This document shows, one piece after another, positions 41,525-51,218 of a DNA stretch of 64,000 bases. Each line of letters begins with the position of its first letter. Position 1 is the stretch's first letter. The notes beneath the pieces were generated by a model that was not told the origin of the DNA, did no database searches, and saw only the letters and a list, made by a program, of their open reading frames with translations. Position numbers and translations under genes: made by a program. This DNA is from Agaribacillus aureus (lineage in GTDB: Bacteria; Bacteroidota; Bacteroidia; Cytophagales; Cyclobacteriaceae), in NCBI GenBank assembly GCA_030442055.1, contig JAUJEB010000010.1, positions 62,001-126,000 of the forward strand, given 5' to 3'.

Positions 41525-43312
41525 ATGCAAAGACACACATACGACCTGGGAATAATTGGTAATTGTTCCTACAATGGATTGATAGATAAAAACGCTGTAA
41601 TCAGGTGGCTTTGCTGGCCCAAATTTGATAGTAGCTTTATTTTTGGCAGTTTACTTGACGAGGAAAAAGGGGGGCATTTTTCTATTTCCTGCAGCGACGA
41701 AAAGTACGAGTCCAATCAGTACTATGTAAAAAATACCAATGTACTGTGCACGGAATTTACATCGGCCAATGGTTCCTTCAAGGTTACGGATTTTGCACCG
41801 CGCTTTGAGCAGTACGAGCGGAATTACAAACCCCTGATGTTAATCCGAAAGCTTGAGCCTTTGGATGGCACACCAAACGTAAAAATATCCTGTAAACCGG
41901 TAGGTGATTATGGCAATGCGGTTCCGGAGATCCACTTTGGAAGCAGCCATCTGAGATATGTCGGCTTGGACAAACCGGTGAGGCTTTCTACAAATATTTC
42001 GCTGAATTATATTATGGAGGAAAAATCCTTTGTACTTAATGGCGCCAAATATTTGATATTGACCTGGGGTGTACCGTTGGAAGGACCTATTGAAACCACT
42101 GCGGAAGACTTTTTGAGAAAAACGATCTCTTACTGGCAACACTGGATACAATTATGCACCATTGAAAACTTCTATCAGGAGGAAGTGATACGATCAGCCT
42201 TGACGTTGAAAATACACCAGTTTGAGGATACTGGGGCTATTATTGCTTCTGCCACTACCAGCCTGCCCGAACATGACCAGTCTGGCAGAAATTGGGATTA
42301 CCGGTATTGCTGGATGCGTGATTCGTTTTATACGCTGAAAGCGTTAAACCAAATCGGACACTTTGAAGAGATCAGGGTTTATTCAACATACATTGAAAAT
42401 CTCTCCAAGTCGAAAGACCGGTACAACCCGGTATATACCCTGATGGGCGATGAGGATTTTGTAGAAGAAATAATTCCGCTGGAGGGTTATCTTGGCAATC
42501 AACCGGTAAGGGTAGGTAACCAGGCAAAAGAACATATACAGAATGATGTTTACGGCCAAATTTTGGTTTCTTTACTGCCAATTTATGCCGATGAAAGGTA
42601 TATCTATGAAGGAAATGTTAAAAGTACCCAGCTGATCTACGATCTTTTGGACGCCATAGACAAAACGATGGATGAACCGGATGCAGGGTTGTGGGAATTT
42701 AGAAATAAAAGTCAAAAACACTGCTATACCTTTTTATTTCACTGGGCAGGCGCCGGCGCTGCGGAGAAAATTGCCAAGAGAATTAACGACCCGAAAATGC
42801 TTGAGAAGGCAGTGCTGTTAAAAGAGCAGGCCAGCGAGCAAATTGAAAAATGCTACGATCCGGAATTAAAGGCTTATACGCAGGCCATTGGTACAAAAAA
42901 TATGGATGCGAGCCTGCTGCAGCTTATCACCATGAACTATCTGGATCCCAGATCCGAGAAGGCATCGCTCCATCTGAAAAAGCTGGAGGAAGAGCTTAAA
43001 ACGCCGGAAGGATTATTTTTCCGGTACAAACATGAAGACGACTTCGGCGCGCCGGAGAATACATTTTTGGTGTGTTCATTTTGGTACGTGGAGGCTCTGG
43101 CTTGTGTAAACAGGGTAGAGGAAGCGCAGAAGACCTTTCGTACGCTGCTCAATTATGCTAATCATCTCGGCCTGTTGAGTGAGGACGTCCACGCCAAATC
43201 AGGTAGCCAATGGGGTAATTTCCCTCAAACCTACAGTCACGTTGGTGTAATGAACGCCGCTGCCAGAATTTCAAGAAAACTGGATTTACCCAATTTTGTG
43301 AATGGTATTTAA
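41525..43312 (+). CDS. GH15 glucoamylase/trehalase-like enzyme
   Basis: A 595-residue cytoplasmic enzyme without signal peptide. The N-terminal super-beta domain (DLGIIGNCSYNGLIDKN, WLCWPKFDSSFIF) is followed by the (alpha/alpha)6 barrel. Landmarks: GRNWDYRYCWMRDSFYTL (~255) and APENTFLVCSFWYVEAL (~510), the latter holding the catalytic-base Glu; NFPQTYSHVGVMNAA is at the end. Bacterial GH15 of this kind hydrolyse trehalose or maltodextrins. It is convergent with the trehalose synthase, which favours a trehalase role. Substrate is inference. Confidence 0.9.
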   Translation: MQRHTYDLGIIGNCSYNGLIDKNAVIRWLCWPKFDSSFIFGSLLDEEKGGHFSISCSDEKYESNQYYVKNTNVLCTEFTSANGSFKVTDFAPRFEQYERNYKPLMLIRKLEPLDGTPNVKISCKPVGDYGNAVPEIHFGSSHLRYVGLDKPVRLSTNISLNYIMEEKSFVLNGAKYLILTWGVPLEGPIETTAEDFLRKTISYWQHWIQLCTIENFYQEEVIRSALTLKIHQFEDTGAIIASATTSLPEHDQSGRNWDYRYCWMRDSFYTLKALNQIGHFEEIRVYSTYIENLSKSKDRYNPVYTLMGDEDFVEEIIPLEGYLGNQPVRVGNQAKEHIQNDVYGQILVSLLPIYADERYIYEGNVKSTQLIYDLLDAIDKTMDEPDAGLWEFRNKSQKHCYTFLFHWAGAGAAEKIAKRINDPKMLEKAVLLKEQASEQIEKCYDPELKAYTQAIGTKNMDASLLQLITMNYLDPRSEKASLHLKKLEEELKTPEGLFFRYKHEDDFGAPENTFLVCSFWYVEALACVNRVEEAQKTFRTLLNYANHLGLLSEDVHAKSGSQWGNFPQTYSHVGVMNAAARISRKLDLPNFVNGI

Positions 43313-43324
43313 CATTCCCTGTGC

Positions 43325-43342
43325 TGCGGATTTCAGTCCGCA
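43325..43342. terminator. Shared terminator hairpin of the GH15 and OtsA-OtsB genes (or REP-like palindrome)
   Basis: TGCGGA-TTTCAG-TCCGCA is a perfect 6-bp GC-rich stem in the 62-bp gap between convergent genes. It may end both transcripts. The form resembles short GC-rich dispersed palindromes of Bacteroidota, but I found no second copy in this window. Confidence 0.4.
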
Positions 43343-43374
43343 ATGCATCCACCGAAAAGGAAATTCACTTTATT

Positions 43375-45558
43375 TTATAAGGCGGTCATTTTTGATATGA
43401 GCGCCTGCACGTTCTTTACGGTGTCAATGTTATACCTCGCCGATGTGGCGGTGAAGCCAACTTTTAAAGTATAGGCTTTCTCGGGTAGCGCTTTGAAAGT
43501 ATCTTCATCGGTGTAGTCGTCGCCAACCGCCATGATAAAGCTCCAATCCTCTTTGTTGAGCCACGTTTTGGCGGCCAGTCCTTTGTTTACCTTATTGTCT
43601 TTTACCTCCAGTACCTTATTGCCCTCCATGAGCTGCAGGTTGGTTCCCGAGATTCTCAGATTTAGTTTTTCCATCAACTCATGCTTACGGATCTCCGCCA
43701 GACCCGGGTCCAGCTTTCGGTAATGCCATGCTATTGAATAACTTTTTTCCTCGATAAATGATCCCGGTGTCCTGTCAACGATTTTTTCCAAAAATTCGCG
43801 GATGCCGGATTTCCAGCTATCCTTCAGGTCGTTCATCTTACACCAATCGCCATTAGTGCCTTTCTGCCAGGCTCCGTGTTCGGCAATCAGGTGTAAAGGT
43901 AAATGATCAAACCATGAGCCGAGGGTGTTTTTGTCCCGGCCGCTAATGATGACCACCTTGTTTTTCTCGTCATCACACAGTTTTTCCAAATCTGCCAGCA
44001 ATTCCTCCGGGGGGCGGGCCTTCATAGGATCGTTTTTAAATCCCACAAGGGTGCCGTCGTAATCCAGAAAAATTAACCTTTTAGTAGATTTTTTATAGTC
44101 ATTTAAAAGCCGATCCTCCGTATCTTCGTCGAATTGCTTTTCAAGGAGTTTGTCTGATTGCTTTCTCAATTCTTGTAATCTTGTTAAGAAACTATTAGCC
44201 CAACTGTTTATGTTGTTGCGCCGGATGATTTTCTGCATCCTTTTATTACGTGTTTTTTGCTCTTCCTCAGGCATGTTGATGGCCTTATGCAAAGCTTCCA
44301 CGATGCTGGCAGTGCTATTTGGGTTGACCTGCAGGGCACTTGTCAGCTCTTTGGCAGAACCGGCCATTTCACTCAATATTAGTACACCTTTGCCGTCTGT
44401 TTTGGTGGCAATGTATTCTTTGGAAACCAGATTCATGCCATCGCGATAAGGCGTTACCAATGCGATCGGTGAAATATGATACCAGGCAATTAATCTGGAA
44501 AACCGGAATGATCGATAATAATAGTGAATAGGAGTCCAGTTTGATGTGCCCCATTTTCCATTGATTTTACCAACCTCCAGGTCTATTTCGTCCTTCAGGC
44601 TCTGGTACTGGGGAACGGTGGACCGCGATGGTACCAAAATGATCACCAGCGTCAGCTTCCTTTTATATTCGGGATACCATTCCAGGAAGCGGTCAAAGGC
44701 CTTCAGGCGTTTTGGGAGGGCCTTGGAATAATCCAGCCTGTCGATTGCCAGGACCACCTTTTCCCCTTCGCGGATGGTTTTTTTGTAGCGCTCTATCTCT
44801 TTTTGAGTTTCCGCATCGTTAACGGCCTCAGCGAATTTATCATAGTCAATGCCCATAGGTAAGCTATCCACATCCACAATTCTGTCGTTAAGCATAATAC
44901 GGCCAAGAAAATGATGGCTTAGGTCCAGAATCCTGCTTGCCGCACTAAGAAAGTGACGGACATAATCGTAGGTATGAAACCCAACCAGGTCTGCTCCTAA
45001 TACACCCTCTAAAATCTCACTACGCCAGGGCAGTGTTCTGAAAAGCTCATAGGACGGAAAAGGGATATGCAAAAAGAACCCAATAGAGGCTTTGCGGTAT
45101 TCTTCGCGGATAAGTTTTGGGACAAGCATCAAATGGTAATCCTGCACCCAAAATATGTCATCGGGCCTGGCGATTTTAAATAGCTTTTCCGCAAATATCA
45201 TGTTGACTTCCTTGTAGGCCAGCCAATAGCTGGTCATATACATAGTATACTGCTGGAAATAATGAAACAATGGCCACAAAGTTTCATTGCTAAAACCCTG
45301 GTAATACTTGTCGTACTTATCCTGAGACAAAAAGACCGGATACATTTTCAGGTCTTTTAATTTGTCTGTAATTTTTTCCTGTAATGAAATGTCATTGGTG
45401 ATAATACCCGGCCAGCCCAGCCAGATTATTTCTTTATCCGAGTTCAGGGATTTCAAACCTGTAGCCAGACCTCCTGCGCTAGGTTTCAAATCTATGTCAC
45501 CTTCATTTTCAGTAATTGAAACCGGTAACCGGTTAGAAATAATTATTATTCTCGACAT
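43375..45558 (-). CDS. Bifunctional trehalose-6-phosphate synthase/phosphatase
   Basis: A 727-residue fusion. Residues ~1-470 are a GT20 synthase (OtsA): IIISNRLPVSI, RLDYSKALPKRL and NLVSKEYIATKTDGKGVLILSE carry UDP-glucose and phosphate contacts. Residues ~490-727 are a HAD phosphatase (OtsB): RLIFLDYDGTLVGF with the nucleophile Asp, VIISGRDKNTL, and GDDYTDEDTFKAL. It joins UDP-glucose with glucose 6-phosphate and then removes the phosphate, making trehalose as compatible solute. The gene is convergent with GH15 and its start is 43 bp from the divergent lipid-kinase gene. Confidence 0.96.
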   Translation of the reverse strand: MSRIIIISNRLPVSITENEGDIDLKPSAGGLATGLKSLNSDKEIIWLGWPGIITNDISLQEKITDKLKDLKMYPVFLSQDKYDKYYQGFSNETLWPLFHYFQQYTMYMTSYWLAYKEVNMIFAEKLFKIARPDDIFWVQDYHLMLVPKLIREEYRKASIGFFLHIPFPSYELFRTLPWRSEILEGVLGADLVGFHTYDYVRHFLSAASRILDLSHHFLGRIMLNDRIVDVDSLPMGIDYDKFAEAVNDAETQKEIERYKKTIREGEKVVLAIDRLDYSKALPKRLKAFDRFLEWYPEYKRKLTLVIILVPSRSTVPQYQSLKDEIDLEVGKINGKWGTSNWTPIHYYYRSFRFSRLIAWYHISPIALVTPYRDGMNLVSKEYIATKTDGKGVLILSEMAGSAKELTSALQVNPNSTASIVEALHKAINMPEEEQKTRNKRMQKIIRRNNINSWANSFLTRLQELRKQSDKLLEKQFDEDTEDRLLNDYKKSTKRLIFLDYDGTLVGFKNDPMKARPPEELLADLEKLCDDEKNKVVIISGRDKNTLGSWFDHLPLHLIAEHGAWQKGTNGDWCKMNDLKDSWKSGIREFLEKIVDRTPGSFIEEKSYSIAWHYRKLDPGLAEIRKHELMEKLNLRISGTNLQLMEGNKVLEVKDNKVNKGLAAKTWLNKEDWSFIMAVGDDYTDEDTFKALPEKAYTLKVGFTATSARYNIDTVKNVQALISKMTAL

Positions 45559-45601
45559 TAATTAAGTTTTAAGCTCCTGGCCCGTCCTTCCCTTATTTAC
45601 T

Positions 45602-46660
45602 ATGTACTACTATCTTTTAGTTAACCTGTCTGTTGAATTGTTAATAAAAAATAGTATTTTGGCGGTTTTTAATTCCTTTACTTTGTCCGACCCCCAATAT
45701 AATACAAAAAGTTTAAAAACGAAGGCCTGGCTTGTAATAGTAAATCCCGCTGCGGCAGGAGGCAAGGGCAAAAATATATGGCCCAGGATTAAAAAGGAAT
45801 TAATTATTCAAAAAATTGAATTTAATTTTTACTTTTCAGAATATGCGCAGCATACTATTTTATTAGCAAAAAATGCTGTAGAAAAGGGGTGTCGAAAGCT
45901 ATTGGGCGTTGGCGGAGATGGTACGCTTAACGAGATGGTCAATGGCATATTTCAAAATGAAGAAAATGTTGATAGCCGGGATGTAACGATTGCCTGCATT
46001 CCGGTGGGTACCGGTAATGACTGGACAAAATCTCATGGTATTGGCAACAGCTACCGGGAGGCCATTGGTCACGTTAAAAAAAACAGGGTCGTACTGCAGG
46101 ACATTGGCAAGGTAAGTATGACCAGGGGGAATGGAGACCTGGCCCGGTATTACTATCTCAACATTGCCGGGATTGGTTTTAATGCCTCTGTGGTGAAAAA
46201 CACGAAACTTATATCTGCGAAATTGTTTCAGTCAAAATACAATTACCTGCTGGCATTGGTGATGTCTTTAATCGGTTATAAGGTGGCAACTGTGGCCATG
46301 ACTACCGATGACATGTTAACCGATAAACAAATAGTAGCGTTTGCCATTAATATTGGCATCTGCCGATACAATGGCGGGGGTATGATGATGGTACCTCATG
46401 CCAGGTATGACGATGGGCTGTTATCACTGACGGTAGTAAAAAAAATCAACCGGCTGAAGATAATCAGGAACTTTTTTAGGCTTTTTGATGGTAGTTTTAT
46501 CAGGAAAAAAGAAGTTGAAACCCTAAACACACCAAAAGTCACTATCTCCGCCGATAGCCCTGTGGGTGTCGAAATGGATGGTGAACTGGCTGGTAAATCG
46601 AAATTAATTACATTTGAAAATTTAGAAAAGAAATTAAGTGTTGTAACGGGCAATATTTAG
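45602..46660 (+). CDS. Diacylglycerol-kinase-family lipid kinase
   Basis: A 352-residue protein from 45602, though the first ~40 residues are atypical and the real start may be later: the family begins near KAWLVIVNPAAAGGKGKN. Nucleotide motif GVGGDGTLNEMVNGI, GTGNDWTKSHG, and a C-terminal GGGMMMVPHARYDDG-type motif. Members phosphorylate diacylglycerol, ceramide or other lipids at the membrane. Divergent from the trehalose synthase gene across 43 bp. Substrate lipid unknown. Confidence 0.9.
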   Translation: MYYYLLVNLSVELLIKNSILAVFNSFTLSDPQYNTKSLKTKAWLVIVNPAAAGGKGKNIWPRIKKELIIQKIEFNFYFSEYAQHTILLAKNAVEKGCRKLLGVGGDGTLNEMVNGIFQNEENVDSRDVTIACIPVGTGNDWTKSHGIGNSYREAIGHVKKNRVVLQDIGKVSMTRGNGDLARYYYLNIAGIGFNASVVKNTKLISAKLFQSKYNYLLALVMSLIGYKVATVAMTTDDMLTDKQIVAFAINIGICRYNGGGMMMVPHARYDDGLLSLTVVKKINRLKIIRNFFRLFDGSFIRKKEVETLNTPKVTISADSPVGVEMDGELAGKSKLITFENLEKKLSVVTGNI

Positions 46661-46689
46661 TTTATTTGTAAAAAGTAATAAAACAAACA

Positions 46690-47904
46690 TTGGATTTTAA
46701 AGATTTTAATTTTAGTGAGCAACTGGTAGAAGGGTTGTCATCCATGGGGTTTAAAAAACCAACCCCAATACAAGAGCAGGCCATTCCAGCCATCATGGAC
46801 GGAAAAGATATGATAGCCTGCGCCCAAACAGGTACAGGAAAAACCGCCGCGTTTTTGCTGCCGGTCATGGACGATATTATCAAAAGTTCCGGGGATAGTA
46901 TCAGCACACTTATTATTGTTCCTACACGTGAGTTGGCTGTTCAGATCGACCAGCAACTACAAGGATTTTCATATTTTACACCAATTAGTTCCCTGGCGGT
47001 ATATGGCGGTGGAGATGGCAATACCTTTAACCGGGAGAAGGTGGCTTTGACGGAAGGGGCCGACATCATTATTGCAACACCCGGAAGAATCATTACCCAC
47101 CTTAACCTTGGGTATGTCAATTTTAGCAACCTCCGACACCTGATCCTGGATGAGGCAGATAGGATGCTCGACATGGGCTTTTTTGATGATTTGATGAAGA
47201 TTGTTCGGCAGCTCCCTGAAAAAAGACAAACCTTATTGTTCTCCGCCACGATGCCACCCAAAATCAGGCAACTGGCAGAGAGAATCCTGCACGACCCTTT
47301 TCGCATCGATATTGCTATTTCCAAGCCGGCTGAGGGCTTGTTCCATGCGGCTTTTTCCGTTTACGATACGCAAAAATTAGATCTGGTAAGTCATCTGATT
47401 TCGGCAAAACCATTGCCTAGCATCATCATATTTTGCTCTACAAAACTCAATGTAAAACGTATTAACAAAAGCCTGAAAAAGCTCAAATTTAAATCGGAAG
47501 AAATTCATTCCGACCTGGAACAGGAAGAACGGGAAGACGTTTTACGACGGTTTAGAAACCGGGAATTGCAAATACTGGTGGCCACTGATATTTTATCCAG
47601 GGGCATTGATATAGAAAATATCAGCCTCATCATCAACTATGACGTGCCACCGGATGCCGAGGATTATATCCATAGGATCGGCCGGACAGCCAGGGCGGAA
47701 ACCACCGGTGTTGCTTTTACCTTTATCAATGAAACTGAGCAATACAAATTTAAAAGGATCGAAAACCTCATTGGCCATGAAATCCGAAAGGTAAAGCTGC
47801 CGGCGAGTATAGGAGAAGGACCGGCTTATAATCCCGGCAATCGTAAGAGTGGCGGTAAAGGAGGGAAAAAAAGATATTACAAAAGGAAAAAAAGAACCAA
47901 ATAA
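46690..47904 (+). CDS. DEAD-box RNA helicase
   Basis: A 404-residue ATP-dependent RNA helicase. The start is TTG; the protein then reads MDFKDFNFSEQLVEGLSSMGF, as in RhlE/SrmB-type proteins. Q motif PTPIQEQAIPA, motif I AQTGTGKTAAF, II DEAD, III SATMPPK, V ATDILSRGIDIEN and VI HRIGRTARAE. The C-terminus (~375-404) is basic (GGKGGKKRYYKRKKRTK), which binds RNA. The lipid-kinase gene stops 29 bp upstream. Role in ribosome assembly or cold adaptation is general for the class. Confidence 0.95.
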   Translation: MDFKDFNFSEQLVEGLSSMGFKKPTPIQEQAIPAIMDGKDMIACAQTGTGKTAAFLLPVMDDIIKSSGDSISTLIIVPTRELAVQIDQQLQGFSYFTPISSLAVYGGGDGNTFNREKVALTEGADIIIATPGRIITHLNLGYVNFSNLRHLILDEADRMLDMGFFDDLMKIVRQLPEKRQTLLFSATMPPKIRQLAERILHDPFRIDIAISKPAEGLFHAAFSVYDTQKLDLVSHLISAKPLPSIIIFCSTKLNVKRINKSLKKLKFKSEEIHSDLEQEEREDVLRRFRNRELQILVATDILSRGIDIENISLIINYDVPPDAEDYIHRIGRTARAETTGVAFTFINETEQYKFKRIENLIGHEIRKVKLPASIGEGPAYNPGNRKSGGKGGKKRYYKRKKRTK

Positions 47905-47914
47905 TTGACACTTC

Positions 47915-47934
47915 GCCTAATAATTACCTTAGGC
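47915..47934 (+). terminator. Hairpin after the DEAD-box gene
   Basis: GCCTAA and TTAGGC form a perfect 6-bp stem with an 8-nt loop, starting 10 nt past the helicase stop. There is no U-run on the plus strand (AAAATG follows), so termination strength is uncertain. Confidence 0.35.
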
Positions 47935-47978
47935 AAAATGCAAATACCTTACTTCAAAGGTTATCTGACCCATTTCCA

Positions 47979-48391
47979 ATGAAAAGATCCTGCATAGTTA
48001 GTGTAATGATGCAGTACAGCTTACTTGACCGCAGACCGGAAGAGGAGATGTTTGAACTGTTAAAGTCAAACCAAACCGGTGTATTGGCAAGGGGTAGCCT
48101 CGCTAAGGGCCTGCTGGCCGGCAAGCCATCTTCGGCATACCTGGATTATCATGTAGAAGCAGTCCGGAAAATGCAGGATAGTTTAGAGCACATTGCCCCA
48201 TCCCCGGGCATATCCTTAAAATAGCTTTACAGTTCGTTTTAGGCAACCCTGCTATCACCAGCGCAGTGGTAGGCATCAGAACTATAGAACAACTCAAGCA
48301 GGTATTGTCTTTCAACCCGGATACTTCACATCAGGATTTAGATAAGTTGCAAAATGTATTACCTGTTAATTTATACAGGAATCACCGCTAA
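47979..48391 (+). pseudogene. Aldo/keto reductase, 5'-truncated and frameshifted
   Basis: The open frame at 47979-48224 codes for QYSLLDRRPEEEMFELL, GVLARGSLAKGLLAGK and a final ISLK, then stops. Shifting by one base at the A-run 48218-48221 (four As where five would keep frame) continues as IALQFVLGNPAITSAVVGIR and EQLKQVLSF, ending at a TAA at 48389. These are the C-terminal motifs of aldo/keto reductases (cofactor-binding GIRT loop). The ~190 N-terminal residues with the catalytic Tyr/Asp/Lys/His are missing upstream, so it is not a working gene even if the run were an artefact. Confidence 0.8.
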
Positions 48392-48483
48392 ATTGGCCGG
48401 TCATCACTCATAGCAAGTCATAGTATGACTATAACGCAACGAAAGAGGGAAAAAACCTTTTTCAGCCCCGATCCATGAATAAT

Positions 48484-50496
48484 TTATCTTTCGAAAATGA
48501 TTTTTTCCGTATAAATTACTTTTCCACCCGCTACAAGCCGATAGAAATAAATCCCGGAAGGTAACGCTTCAGTCTTGATAACTTTATTTGTAGTTCCTTG
48601 CTGTAGAGCTCCATTCAGTACCTCTTTACCTGAGTAGTCAATCAAAGACCAATCAACCCGCTTAGTGATGGGTTCCTGAAAACTTACATTAAAATGGTCC
48701 GTTACCTGATTTGAATATATCATGTGCGAAGAGCGATTTTCATTTTCTTCCTCCAGCAATGCCTGTACACTCCATATCACACGGGCGAATGGCGAACTAC
48801 AGTCTTTTCCTCCATCTGTTATCTGCCAATTATAGATCTGTATTAGCGTTTCTCTCGATAATTCACTATTACAAAAGGTGCTGTTTCCCCCTGAGAAGGT
48901 AATATTCGTGGGGATTTGTGTTTCACCGGGATCCAATGTTGCCCAACCGATCAGGGTGTTGTCATAATTGGCAGTAGATAAAGTAACCTGATTAAACATA
49001 TTGACCATAGTGGTAACATCACTAATATCCCAGCTCCCAAGGGTCTGGTCAAAGGAAGTGGCACCATTGAACATAAAACTCATATCTGTTACCTTACCTA
49101 CATCCCAACTCCCAATGTCCTGGTTAAAGGAAGTGGCACTAAGGAACATCTGACTCATGCTTGTTACGTTACTCACATCCCAAGCCCCTATGTCCTGGTT
49201 GAAGGAGCTCGCACTAGCGAACATCAAAGCCGTATTTATTACATTTCTCACATCCCAAGCCCCTATGTCCTGGTTGAAGGAGCTGGCACTAGCGAACATA
49301 GCAACCATCGTTACTACGTTACTCACATCCCAACCTCCAATGTCCTGGTTGAGAGAGGTGGCACCATTGAACATGGCATCCATACTTATTACGTTTAGCA
49401 GGTTTGGGCTATCATTCGCTGGTATTGTCAGGTTGCTACAACCCCAAAAAGCACTTCTCATCGACTGCCAGGGGTTGGTGCCCCATTGCATTACCGATAG
49501 AATTTTTTCTCTATCTCCTGAATTGTTGAAGTAGATCCTTGGAAACGTACCACTGATCTGCACTACGTAATCACCAGCCGTAGTATAGCTATGTGTAGCA
49601 CTTCCTGTTTGTCCAATGTCGGTGCTTCCATCCCCCCAATCTACATCGTAGTTGTACGCAGCCCCCGGGAAGGTGGGGATTGTAATGGTCTCAGAGGCGT
49701 AAGTGGTTCGCCAGGTGGTGATAAAAGAACGGCAGCCCTCACCGCCATCGGTAACCGTCCAGCCATAAGTGCCTATCAAATTTGTGCGTGCTACCTCTCC
49801 CGCACAATAGGTGCTATTTCCTCCTGAGAAGGTAATATTTGCGGGGATTTGTGTTTCACCGGGATCCAATGTTGCCCAACCGATCAGCGTGTTGTCATAA
49901 TTAGCCGTTGATAAAGTAACCTGATTAAACATAAAACTCATATCTGTTACCTTACCTACATCCCAACTGCCAATGTCCTGGTTAAAGGAGGTGGCACTAA
50001 GGAACATTTGACTCATGTTTGTTACGTTACTCACATCCCAACTTCCTATGTTCTGATTGAGGGAGCCGGCGCCCTGAAACATTTGACGCATATTCGTCAC
50101 ATTTTGCAGGTTTGGATTATCAGTAGCCGATATAGTCAGGTTGTTGCAACCAAAAAAGGCTTGCGCCATTGATTGCCAGGGATTGGATCCCCATTGTGTT
50201 ACCGATCGGATTTTTTCTTTATCTCCTGTATTGTTGAAGTAAATCCTTGGAAAAGTGCCGGTGATCTCTACCTGATAATCGCCAGCTGTTGCATAGGTAT
50301 GCATTGCATTTCCCGTTAGTCCGGCATCCGTGTTTCCATCTCCCCAATTAACATCATAGTTGTAAGTGCCTACCGGGAAGGTGGGGATTGTAATGGTCTC
50401 AGAGGCGGTAGTGGTTCGCCAGGTGGTGATGAATGGTTGGGCAAAAAGAATAGAACTAAAGAGACAAGAGAGGATAAAACATGTAATTCGTTTCAT
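48484..50496 (-). CDS. BspA-like (DUF285) repeat protein with T9SS sorting domain
   Basis: A ~670-residue secreted protein from the ATG at 50496; a TTG seven codons earlier is possible but less likely. Signal peptide [19 protein letters not shown]. Two homologous modules begin FITTWRTT and carry a PKD-like sandwich ([23 protein letters not shown]), then BspA-type leucine-rich units of ~25 residues ([23 protein letters not shown]). The final ~80 residues are a type-A T9SS domain ([40 protein letters not shown]), so it is exported and anchored by T9SS. BspA-like proteins bind host or surface glycoproteins; here adhesion is inference. Confidence 0.9.
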   Translation of the reverse strand: MKRITCFILSCLFSSILFAQPFITTWRTTTASETITIPTFPVGTYNYDVNWGDGNTDAGLTGNAMHTYATAGDYQVEITGTFPRIYFNNTGDKEKIRSVTQWGSNPWQSMAQAFFGCNNLTISATDNPNLQNVTNMRQMFQGAGSLNQNIGSWDVSNVTNMSQMFLSATSFNQDIGSWDVGKVTDMSFMFNQVTLSTANYDNTLIGWATLDPGETQIPANITFSGGNSTYCAGEVARTNLIGTYGWTVTDGGEGCRSFITTWRTTYASETITIPTFPGAAYNYDVDWGDGSTDIGQTGSATHSYTTAGDYVVQISGTFPRIYFNNSGDREKILSVMQWGTNPWQSMRSAFWGCSNLTIPANDSPNLLNVISMDAMFNGATSLNQDIGGWDVSNVVTMVAMFASASSFNQDIGAWDVRNVINTALMFASASSFNQDIGAWDVSNVTSMSQMFLSATSFNQDIGSWDVGKVTDMSFMFNGATSFDQTLGSWDISDVTTMVNMFNQVTLSTANYDNTLIGWATLDPGETQIPTNITFSGGNSTFCNSELSRETLIQIYNWQITDGGKDCSSPFARVIWSVQALLEEENENRSSHMIYSNQVTDHFNVSFQEPITKRVDWSLIDYSGKEVLNGALQQGTTNKVIKTEALPSGIYFYRLVAGGKVIYTEKIIFER
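48877..49182. repeat. Long nearly identical repeats inside the BspA-like gene, second module
   Basis: 48877-49000 matches 49810-49933 with about 8 differences by eye over 124 bp, and 49071-49182 matches 49929-50040 with about 4 over 112 bp. In module 1 the two blocks overlap directly; in module 2 about 70 bp separate them, plus further 75-bp leucine-rich units between 49176 and 49400. Recent duplication or gene conversion is likely. Confidence 0.8.
49810..50040. repeat. Long nearly identical repeats inside the BspA-like gene, first module
   Basis: Contiguous counterpart of the block above: 49810-49933 and 49929-50040. The tail of each module therefore shares DNA identity far above what the protein family needs. 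Such repeats allow expansion or shrinking of the repeat number by recombination. Confidence 0.8.
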
Positions 50497-51218
50497 TTTT
50501 AATGGTTTTAGGATCAAACTTTTCTCCCATTATGGGCATATTTCGTATGTAGGGTTCGCCTATATATTGTTTTTCTACCCAAAAGTGGCTGATTCAGTCT
50601 AACTGAAAGTCACACTTATTGCCCATAACTAATGGAAAATAAAACTAGCGAAGAGGACGTCCTTTGGATGTGTGAAATTCTCCAATGTATGTGCTAAAAC
50701 CTTCAATGTATTGTATATCGGGTATGAATTAGGTAGTCACTATTGGAATTCCCGGTTTTTAACGCATCCGTAAGCCTTGTTCGGATACCAGCGACTTGGA
50801 TATAAGCTCGTCATTTTTTTAAGAGGTCACAGCATTCCCCGGATGTTCAATGCAGCAAACGGAACCAAAATCATATAAGCTATTATCTCAAGAGGTCTAT
50901 TAAGTGAATGTCTATAGTTCAAGAAAATGAAACTTATTATTGTAAGGGATTATCAATGAGATATTTAACGGAGCGACTGATTCTAAGAAAGGCCAATACT
51001 TAAGAAAGTATGCCACCCGCTCACTTTGCTCTGTGAACTTGTTGAAAGACACTATCTATAGAACTTCGGTATAGATATTTACTAGTAAAACAATGCAAAT
51101 AAATGCTGTTCTTAATTTCTTCATATTGTATCTCATTGGCTTTGTGAGGGCTTGCATGTAACGTGCAGATATTGCATGTGCCTCTACTTATTCAATATCT
51201 ACGTATCCATCCGGTCAA
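50497..51218. other. Gene-free ~720-bp AT-rich stretch
   Basis: No credible coding sequence. It probably holds the promoter of the repeat protein and decayed DNA next to the IS66 remnant. The only notable trace is a 10-codon ORF at 50927 starting MKLIIVRDYQ (see rejected items). No terminal inverted repeats of the IS are recognisable. Confidence 0.4.

Noticed and set aside
50927-50959. 10-codon ORF starting MKLIIVRDYQ, like the first residues of glucosamine-6-phosphate deaminase
   Set aside because: Only ten residues, no continuation in any frame that I can recognise; too short to call a relic.
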